Source: Alentia gelatinosa (Eukaryota; Annelida; Polychaeta; Phyllodocida; Polynoidae). Taken from it: 64,000 nucleotides of DNA. This document shows, piece after piece, positions 56,676 to 64,000 of the stretch (its first letter is position 1; each line of letters begins with the position of its first letter). The translations under genes and the position numbers were made by a program. The stretch spans positions 46,978,723 to 47,042,722 of the forward strand of contig OX465584.1 of NCBI GenBank assembly GCA_950022655.1, read 5' to 3'. Under the pieces are notes generated by a model. The model was not told where the DNA came from and searched no databases. It saw only the letters and a list, made by a program, of their open reading frames with translations.

Positions 56676-57205
56676 TCCCAATCTCCTGACTTCCTGACCC
56701 CCCTACCTCCTGGCCTCCCTACCCCCGACCTCCTGTCCTACCGACCTCCCGACCTCCTGACCTCCTGACATCCCGACCTCTCTTGCACCCTATTTGCCCA
56801 CCTCCCTACCTCCCAATCTCCCAAGCTCTCAATCTTTCTACATCCCTACCTCCTGACACCCGATCTCCCAACCACCAGACCTCCAGATCTCCAGACATTC
56901 CGACCTCCAGACATTTCTACCTACTGACCTCCTACCTCCCTACCTCCGACCTCCTGACCTCCAACCGTCCTGACCTCCTGACCTCCCGATTTTCATACCT
57001 GCTGGCCTCCTACCTCCTGATATCCCAACCTTCCAATCTCCCGACCTCCCGACATCATTACCCGCTGACTTTTTTTACCTCCCTATTTCTGACCTTCCTA
57101 GCTCCCTATTTCTGACCTCCCTAAGCCCCTACCTCCTGACCTCCCAACCTCTCCACTTCCCTTCCTGGTGAACCCGCTACCCCTCTGCCTCTCTTCATCC
57201 CGACC
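56676..57205. repeat. 8-bp tandem array (GACCTCCY)
   Basis: Degenerate octamers CGACCTCC / TGACCTCC / TGACATCC run with interruptions. The plus strand is almost purely pyrimidine plus GA. The frame at 56783-57115 is a by-product. Confidence 0.8.
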
Positions 57206-57239
57206 TCCATACCTCATGACCTGCCAACCTACCTACTAT

Positions 57240-57840
57240 TACTGTCCTCCCCATCGGTCAACCCATCAACCTGCCATTAAATTGCATATCCATCAACCTG
57301 CCTACACATCAACCTGCTTACCCATTAAAGTACAAATCCATAAACCTGCCAACCCATCAGCCTGCCTACCAACCGACCTGCTTATCCGTCAACCTGCCTA
57401 CCCATTAACATGCCTACCGATGAAAGAGCCGACCCATCAAATTGACTATCTACTGAATTGCCAACCTATCAATCAGCCCACTCATCAACCAGCCCATCCA
57501 TTAATCTACCTATCCATCAACCTGCTAACCAATCAACCGGACTACCCATCAATCTTGCCACCGTTCAACTTACCTACCTATCCACCTACATACCTGCCTC
57601 CTCAATAAGCTGTATCTCCACTAACCTGAGTCCCCACCAATCTGCCCATCCATCAACCTTTCGACCTATAAACATGCCTACCTACCCATCAACCCATTAA
57701 CCAGCCCATCCATCAACCTGCTTGCCCATTAACCTGCCTACCCATCAATATACCGACCATCTTACCAGCGCACCCAGCAACCTGCCTACCCGTCAACCTG
57801 CCAACCCATCGGCCTGCCAACCTATCAACCACCTAAGACC
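57240..57840. repeat. 16-bp tandem array (ATCAACCTGCCTACCC)
   Basis: At least 20 variants, for example ATCAACCTGCCTACCC, ATTAACATGCCTACCG, ATCAACCAGCCCATCC. 16 is twice the period of the preceding 8-bp array and both are CCT-rich, so this may be a higher-order derivative of it. The Pro/Thr/Ser/Gln-rich frames are not genes. Confidence 0.82.
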
Positions 57841-57873
57841 ACTTAAGGTTGACTTCGTAATACGCCTCAACCT

Positions 57874-57935
57874 CTCGTGGTTTACGGCCGCCTGTCTACA
57901 TAACCATATATTATTGTCTATTTATACACGTTTAC
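57874..57935. repeat. Dispersed repeat matching 32221-32277 (inverted)
   Basis: CTCGTGGTTTACGGCCGCCT followed by GTC and then about 40 bp with ATTGTCTATTTATACACG. The reverse complement aligns to 32221-32277 with few changes. Confidence 0.6.
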
Positions 57936-58810
57936 ATACATGTACATATATTTGTACAATAATCCATCAGGACTATTGCAGTAAATATTCAGCTATCATC
58001 CAATATTTTGCTATGAAAGCCTGTATCATCCTTTCTCCGTGGAGTAGTTTCTTGTGTAACCACCAACTTGTTAGTTTCTGTGAGGACCTCACAAAGCTCC
58101 AGGCCCTTTAAGAGCCCCTCGTACTCTCCACCCCCAGCCCTACACTCTCCCAACGCCTCCTTACTGCTCCATGACGTCTTAAAAGACCCTCTCCCTCTCG
58201 GCCCGACGCCCTAGCGTTACTGAGCCCCTTTCTACCATCCCCTTCCAAACCTCATCCATCCTTACTATTGAGCTGCCTCATCCTCCACTGCCATTTCAGG
58301 ACATTCTCGCTTTCCCATGACAGGCTCCGGCGACAGGAAATCAAAATCTGCGCGCGCGAAAAGGCAGACGAAATCCTGGCGTTGATGCTCTCAAGTCGCT
58401 AGTTGCCGGTCGGGGTGCTAGCGTCTGCCCAGTGTAACTGCCGGGAGGCAGCTGATTGCACTTCCGGTCGAGAGCGTTGATGTGGTTGTTGGGTCGAAAA
58501 CGAGGCTCCAGCGGAAAAGGTGGTAATCCGGTCGGAATCAGCTGAGAGCGAGACTGGGTGAAGGGTGCTGGATGGAAATTGGGGTTAGAGTGTCTGGGGG
58601 CTGGTTCTGGCAGGCGAGGGGAGAGTAGATAGTAGTAGCAGGCAACCAGCGCTGAGACGCTGGTGCCAGTAAAACAACACTAGGGCCGCTACCAGGGCGC
58701 CAGGAACCAGCGGTCACAGGGTGTAGTCACGTGGGCTGCCACCCCTCTAGCGCCACCACCGGTGAAGAAAGGAACTCCTTATCCCGACTGCGAGAAGCGT
58801 TTGAGTGAGA
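57936..58810. promoter_or_regulatory. GC-rich stretch, possible promoter/CpG island
   Basis: From about 58320 GC and CpG rise (GCGCGCGCG at 58351). It includes CACTTCCGG (58459-58467, ETS-type) and CACGTG (58727-58732, E-box), plus small palindromes such as CCAGCGCTGAGACGCTGG (58646-58663). It ends just before an ATG frame at 58812 (65 codons, no recognised domain). This could be a promoter and first exon, but I cannot show it. Confidence 0.3.
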
Positions 58811-59040
58811 GATGGCTCCCACTTTTGGCGTTCATATATGGAATGGCGTGAATAATTTACTCCTTTCTACCCACTACCAGAATGCTCCACCCACCCATCC
58901 CTTCTCCCGTCGGCTCTCATCCCTCGAATGTCAACCGAGCACTGTCTGTGAATATAACCTCTTTTTCATGGGCCAACGAAAACGGAGGAGAGTTTCCGAG
59001 TTTCTCTGAAGTCTGTTGGTCTTGCTTATTTTGATCCAGA

Positions 59041-59141
59041 TACTCTTATTATCATTATTATCATCATCATTTTCATCATCATCATTATTATTATCATTAC
59101 TATTATTATCATTATTATCATTTCCATCATCATCATTAAAC
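59041..59141. repeat. ATT/ATC trinucleotide microsatellite
   Basis: About 100 bp of mixed (ATT)n and (ATC)n on the plus strand. The Ser/Leu frame and the antisense Asn/Asp frame across it are artefacts. Confidence 0.95.
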
Positions 59142-59229
59142 TTTGGTATAATATATAGAGTTTCTAACAGCAAGGTCCTCTCCAACTTCGATAGAATACG
59201 TACACAATATCACCATGATTTCGATGCGA

Positions 59230-59323
59230 GTGGCCATATTTTCCGCGTAGTTGACGCGAAATAAAACTACGAGCGATAGCGAGGAGTATTGCGTAGCGTC
59301 AGCTACTAGGAGAATACGGCCAC
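59230..59323. mobile_element. Small palindromic MITE, copy 2
   Basis: Ends GTGGCCATATTTTCC and GGAGAATACGGCCAC match copy 1 at 11551-11634. The inner sequence has GTTGACGC...GCGTCAGC, so the inverted repeat is longer than in copy 1. The flanking TA is not preserved. Confidence 0.55.
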
Positions 59324-60100
59324 ACAGACCAAAATCATGATAATGTTGTATTTACCATTATACACCTATGAGCGAATGACATGTCTATACCACCTGCTGA
59401 TAGGCATATATATTAATCATATAATTCGGCAAGGGTGGAGCGTATGTATTGGTCACCATACGTGAGCAAGATATATCATCTTGCCAAGGTTTTTCTCAAC
59501 CAATAGATAAAATACACCGGTATACATTTGGTTGAAACATTTAGGAAATGTATGGAAAAATAAGGTTGTTTTCAATTTTTTCAAAAAAAGGATTGTAACC
59601 TATTTAGAACATTTTACATTCACTACAGGAAAGTGTGAAGAAAATAACATGGTTTTTATTATATGAAAAACAACTTTCCGATATATTCCTTTACGATAAT
59701 TATACATAATCATAAGATTAAGATTTCTCTAAATTTAATACAGTGGCCCCCATCCCCTCATCTTTATGTTAGATATGCCCTCCACAGTACTTTGAGATCA
59801 TAATTCTCCATTTTCAGTAAAAATAACATGTCACAATTTTCAAGGCAAATTGTCCGATATGCCTTTAATACCCGTACCCAACACAGACACACAGTTCTGC
59901 ATCTTTACTGGTGAGAACCACGGGAAGCACGGTACAGGAGGCATGCGTAGATGGTCGGCAGGGGGTTCCGCCAAATAGACCTGTGTAATGGTTGTAATGG
60001 TGCCCTCTCTGCTCTGCTACGTAATTATAAGGCAGGGCATTGAACATGTGGTGCTGGCCTGAGGCTGGCCTTTTACCGGGCGCTGTGGCGGGAAGGACAT
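59324..60100. other. Gene-free AT-rich stretch
   Basis: No supported feature. Confidence 0.4.
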
Positions 60101-60109
60101 CAGAGGAGA

Positions 60110-60185
60110 GGGCGCCGTATGGGCGGGGGTGTGGGCGGGGGAGGGCGGGAATGGGCGCCGGTGGGGGCGTCGGCCCTGGATCCGG
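60110..60185 (+). other. G-rich tract with quadruplex potential
   Basis: GGGCGGGGGTGTGGGCGGGG, followed by GAGGGCGGG, gives more than four G-runs of three or longer with short loops. It contains GGGCGG boxes. CCGGAAGT lies 240 bp downstream (60421). Weak evidence for a promoter. Confidence 0.45.
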
Positions 60186-60537
60186 GAGACTGCCACCAAG
60201 ATTACACGGCTAATTTCTGCCACTACGCCCACCCTCTGGTTCCCATGTCCGCTCTGAACTGCAGGATACTAGGAAACAAAGCTTGGCTTCACGCAGCATG
60301 TGAGTCCCTCTCTGCACCCCTCCTCACCACCTCACCTTTCCTTGAGCAGCTCACCGATAACCTGCCTCTTACACACACCACAGCTCTCACCGCTTACTTG
60401 CGTCATTACAGAACCAAGCCCGGAAGTAGGAGATGTGGGCATGCACAGTAGGCGCCGTCCCTTAGCGATGTGCCAAGGTGTTACAAGCATACCTCATTGT
60501 TGGTGAACAGTAGACTGACATCATTCCTGCTATAAGC
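60186..60537. other. Gene-free moderately GC-rich stretch
   Basis: An open frame (60119-60451, plus) crosses it but has no recognisable domain and begins in the G-rich tract. I do not call it a gene. Confidence 0.35.
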
Positions 60538-60915
60538 CATTTTCCGCTGGCCGACGAAAACGGCACCGATTCATCCTAAAAGTCAGTCGGTGGTGGCCAA
60601 CGACTGCACATCAGTGACTAGAACCAGTGAGGGTGCTGGGGATGCCTTGTTTCTGCCGCATTTCTGCTCCATGATGACAGAATTGTCCCCCAAACACAAT
60701 GACCATCACCGACGATTTCAAACCCCTTTGATTCTGTCGGTCGTTGACCGAGTCATTTGATGGTGGCCTCATTGCATAAACTATGCTTAATTAATTGGTG
60801 ACCACTTCTCTGCATGCCTGCTTCCATTCACTGAGCTTTCATCCGTATACCCTAAAATTCGATCGGTGATTCTCGACTGCAGATTGATGACGAATAGTCG
60901 GCCAGTGGAAAATGA
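60538..60915. mobile_element. 378-bp MITE with 18-bp TIRs
   Basis: CATTTTCCGCTGGCCGAC at 60538-60555 and its inverted copy GTCGGCCAGTGGAAAATG at 60898-60915 match at 17 of 18 bases. The interior holds scattered CACCGA/TCGGTGGTGG words. The left end is shared with the candidate element at 16.81 kb. No target duplication was resolved. Confidence 0.7.
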
Positions 60916-61159
60916 CTTTTTCCTATACCTACCCTCCCACGTACCCGACCCCTCCTCGCTGGGATACAGGACTGTCAGAGGCAGGCTACATATTATTTGC
61001 GATGCATTTCGTGCTGATTTACTTTGAATATATTTTGAATGTTCAGAATCAAAGCAAGTTTAGGTGAACAGTTGTGCTATGTATGATGAGCAGATTTGAA
61101 TGAGATCCAATGAGCTGTTCACAACGGCCCTAGGTGAGAGTTGGGATTTATGCAACAAG

Positions 61160-61809
61160 GTCACGTACAGTAGCTAAGAACTAATCTTATAGACTAGCTA
61201 ACCTAGTGACAAGAAAAGAGAATTCAGAATATCTTCTATACTAAATGAAGAAGACAGATAACCATACACAGATATGTATTGATAACATATATTATACCAA
61301 AGTATACAGTTAAATAACAATTCTCATCAACATACAAAATCATATACACTTCTGTAGTGTTGATATAATATAAGTCCTCTTGGTCAAAGCAGTACTCACA
61401 GTCTATCACTCTCAGTTATTGTTCCATGTCTCCTTGACTTGTGGATATAGATGATCCAAAGTAGTGGTAGCAGTCATCAGTGTCTTTTCCTCCAGTGCTG
61501 GGGTGACAGTAGCTTATGGAGAAGCCCAATCCTCAGTAAAGGCCTCTGTAGCATAGAGTCCTATGGTGTTTCAAGCCTGACACTGCAGTGGTGGTAATGC
61601 TGAGCAGCATGGAGATGTTGACGACACGGTGTCTGGGTTCCAAGTGAAGCTGTGAGTTGAAATCTGCTTCCTTATATACCCTATCGGGGGGGGGGGGGGG
61701 GGTCAGTCCAAACGAAGACAGGGGATGGTTCAAACAGTTAGTCTTTAACCTCTATCTGGAGCGAGGACCTGTTAGGAAGCACCCTGTGATAATCTTAATA
61801 CATACATCA
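61160..61809 (-). repeat. Solo-LTR-like repeat, copy 2 (inverted)
   Basis: Reverse-complement relative of 15663-16292 over about 650 bp, with the TATA segment at 61671-61680. The C-run before the TATA box has expanded to about 18 bases here (61685-61702). The end distal to the TG start is truncated or diverged from GTGAC onward. Confidence 0.6.
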
Positions 61810-64000
61810 CAGTTGCTCAAGTCCAAATTAATTCTCACTAAGGGTCACTTGTGTCGTGTAAATTAACAATGGCGCAACACAAAGTAAGATGGATGATAAG
61901 AGGTCCAACATGTCATGCTTAGAAAGTAAGAAGTTGAACATGCACACTGTGCCGTGTAGCTTGATAAGGGAGACATTCATGCTTAGATGATAAGAAGTCC
62001 AAAATGTGTCTTTGTTGCGTAGGTTGTGGAGTAGCCAATTCATAATTCCTTAAAAGATAGGAAAATCCAAATGTGCAACGGATAAAATCATAATATTAGC
62101 ATGAAGGAACTGGTGCTTAAGGCCGGGAACACTCTGAGCTCCCCACACATTACGACAAGAGTTCAGACACACCATGACACCGACAATTTGGTGATTCAGT
62201 TTTGTACTCTAACATTCTATGTAACCGAATATTTCAAACAGTGGGTGGCCAACATGGATACTAGGAGTAAATAGGATGTTCATCATAGATGAATGAGCAT
62301 GCAATTTTAAATGAATAACAATTAAAAGGTTTGGGTTAGATTCAGTCTATGGATAGTTTTCTGTAACCCACTTGCACCGAGTAAACTTGCCAATTCTGTA
62401 ACTGCCTGAGTGTATCTATAGGATCCAAACATCAAAAACCAGTAGGTCAATGAGGTATTTCGGGCTTGAGTGATTGGTCATGGTCAGCTGGGCACACCTC
62501 TAAGACCCTGAGACACTGGATCCCTGCTCTGTTCTCAATATCACAGTGAGCAGCATGCAGATAGTAAAGGGATAGTTTTCTGGAAGCACACTGAAAGTTT
62601 TATGTTACCACTCTAACCTCTAGATGATGTATATATAGCACATGCAAGCATGCTCTAAAAATCCAAAACGTCCCATAAATGATGTTCCACATTCAGGATT
62701 TATCCAGACGCTACCTCAGACGCTACCTCAGGTGATATATGCATGATACCTCTAATCAGATACGTGATACCCGATTGTGATTGGTTTGGCCCACAGTCAT
62801 CTGCTGGGTATAGATGAAATATATGAGGAACACACTGTAATTAGACAGAGAGCTGAAGAAAGGAGAGCGCACCTGATACCTGACCCTCGAACAAATGAGC
62901 CGCTCATAAGACAGAGATAGAATGGGGGGATGGACAGTGGGAATTATCCGCTAGCGCTAGGATGACTAAAGATTCGACTGAAGGGGGTGCTCCGCCAGAC
63001 CGATTTCTCACCCGATCAATTGTTCCAGGGCCTTTAAGAGGATGGGTATATGCTGTAATTTCTTAGATTCTGAAAATATTAGTGTAACAAATGGCTCTTA
63101 TCAGAGACTTGAAAAACTCAAAGGCATCCGATAATGCTCGGTGAGTGTCTGCTGACCAAACCGGCGACGGTCGGTCCAGTGGAACACCCTCTTAAATATA
63201 TCGCAAAACATACATAGTTTCAGATCATGCCACAAGACCACAGCTATGTCAAGCATGACATTATTTAGTTGTAGACTTCCGCTGTTTATATAGTCCACCG
63301 TTTCTCTGTGTCTTAAGCATGCCAAATAATTATGTTAGTCGATTCATAATAATGATTCAGATTCATATAGCTAAATTTGATGATCTCAGAATATAATACT
63401 CTCCCCCGCATTGATCTTAAGTGCAATTTCAGTTACCCTTATTCGCAGTAATGTGCTGCTGGGACATTTTTTCCGGAATTAACACCTGGTAAACCTTTGT
63501 GGTTAGAATCTCATGTTGATAAATTACAGGCGCCCTGTACATTTTCTCAGGCGACCCCATAATAGATGGATAATAAAATCGAACTACATCCTCCTCCTAG
63601 CCCACCTGATGTGGTTCGAAAGAAACTGCCATGTGACCATAATGCGCTTTTTCACTTGCTGAAAAAAACAATTTATACATTTATACATTTGTATACATAC
63701 AAATTCCACTTGCCGACTGATTCTTTTCAAATACATCTGCCCCAATTTATTCCTGAAAAAATAAATTGTTGAATTGGTCAATGACAAATTGGTTGGTAAT
63801 TTTTGACAAAATCGCCAAAAATCAGAACACAATATTTATCTAGAGTCAGATTTTCGTAACTAGAAATACGCCAATAAAGTGGGCTTATCATTGTCTGATC
63901 AAAGATCGTTGGTTCTCACTAATTCAAAATAGGCCGGTGGTGGCTAAAGTGTCAAAGGTTACATGATTTTGTTGTTATTTTCTAACCACCTATTGCACCT
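61810..64000. other. Gene-free AT-rich right flank
   Basis: A diverged direct repeat (ATGCTTAGA...GATAAGAAGTCCAA) lies at 61885-62010, and GACGCTACCTCA is doubled at 62708-62731. No gene is supported. Confidence 0.4.

Noticed and set aside
56783..57700. Pro/Thr/Gln-rich plus-strand frames
   Set aside because: Translations of the 8-bp and 16-bp arrays.
58931..59264. Asn/Asp-rich and Ser/Leu-rich frames
   Set aside because: By-products of the ATT/ATC microsatellite.
1..64000. tRNA, rRNA or snRNA genes
   Set aside because: I looked for A/B-box-like pairs, TTCGAATC-type T-loops and rRNA-like GC-rich blocks and saw none that I could support. A tRNAscan/Infernal run would settle it.

Overview
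This window looks like a repeat-rich, AT-rich intergenic region of an animal genome, most likely a marine invertebrate. I cannot name the species. I found no convincing host protein-coding gene, rRNA or tRNA. Nearly every long open frame belongs to a transposable element. Evidence for a metazoan is the mix of element types: a Ty3/Gypsy retroelement with a baculovirus-F-like env, two DIRS/Ngaro-type tyrosine-recombinase retrotransposons, an L1/Tx1-type LINE with an APE endonuclease, PIF/Harbinger-like MITEs and minisatellites.

Layout. 1440-8345 (minus strand) is a Gypsy element with one LTR, gag, pol, a proline-rich ORF and env. It has lost the gag C-terminus and protease, carries a stop codon in RNase H, and has no recognisable 3' LTR. 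8.4-18.8 kb is mostly anonymous AT-rich DNA with a small palindromic MITE, a solo-LTR-like repeat (15663-16292) and a possible 1.2-kb TIR element. A short degraded LINE RT fragment lies at 18.8-19.15 kb. 20.3-24.0 kb (minus) is a badly decayed DIRS/Ngaro-like element. 25.5-31.5 kb (plus) is a nearly full-length L1/Tx1-type LINE. A 1104-bp non-autonomous DNA element is inserted into its ORF2 with 24-bp terminal inverted repeats, a 6-bp target duplication and about ten internal copies of a 14-mer. 32.8-33.3 kb is a GC-rich island with CRE-like and ETS-like motifs. 33990-34242 and 54442-54689 are two copies of one PIF/Harbinger-type MITE with TTA/TAA duplications. 37806-43131 (plus) is a Ngaro-type retrotransposon with textbook split direct repeats (A1 - ORFs - B1 A2 B2). 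It is inserted into an older repeat whose uninterrupted relative lies at 54.7-55.4 kb. 49.5-51.6 kb is a hierarchical 7-bp/77-bp minisatellite. 56.7-57.85 kb holds 8-bp and 16-bp arrays. 58-64 kb has another GC-rich stretch, a trinucleotide microsatellite, G-rich DNA, MITEs and an inverted second copy of the solo-LTR-like repeat.

How it fits together: the window is a stratigraphy of insertions. Two nestings can be read to the base: a DNA element inside a LINE, and a YR retroelement inside an older repeat. None of the autonomous elements looks fully intact. The LINE and the Ngaro element are the least decayed. The best candidates for something undescribed are the 14-mer-rich insertion at 29171-30274 and the heptamer-based satellite at 49.5 kb.
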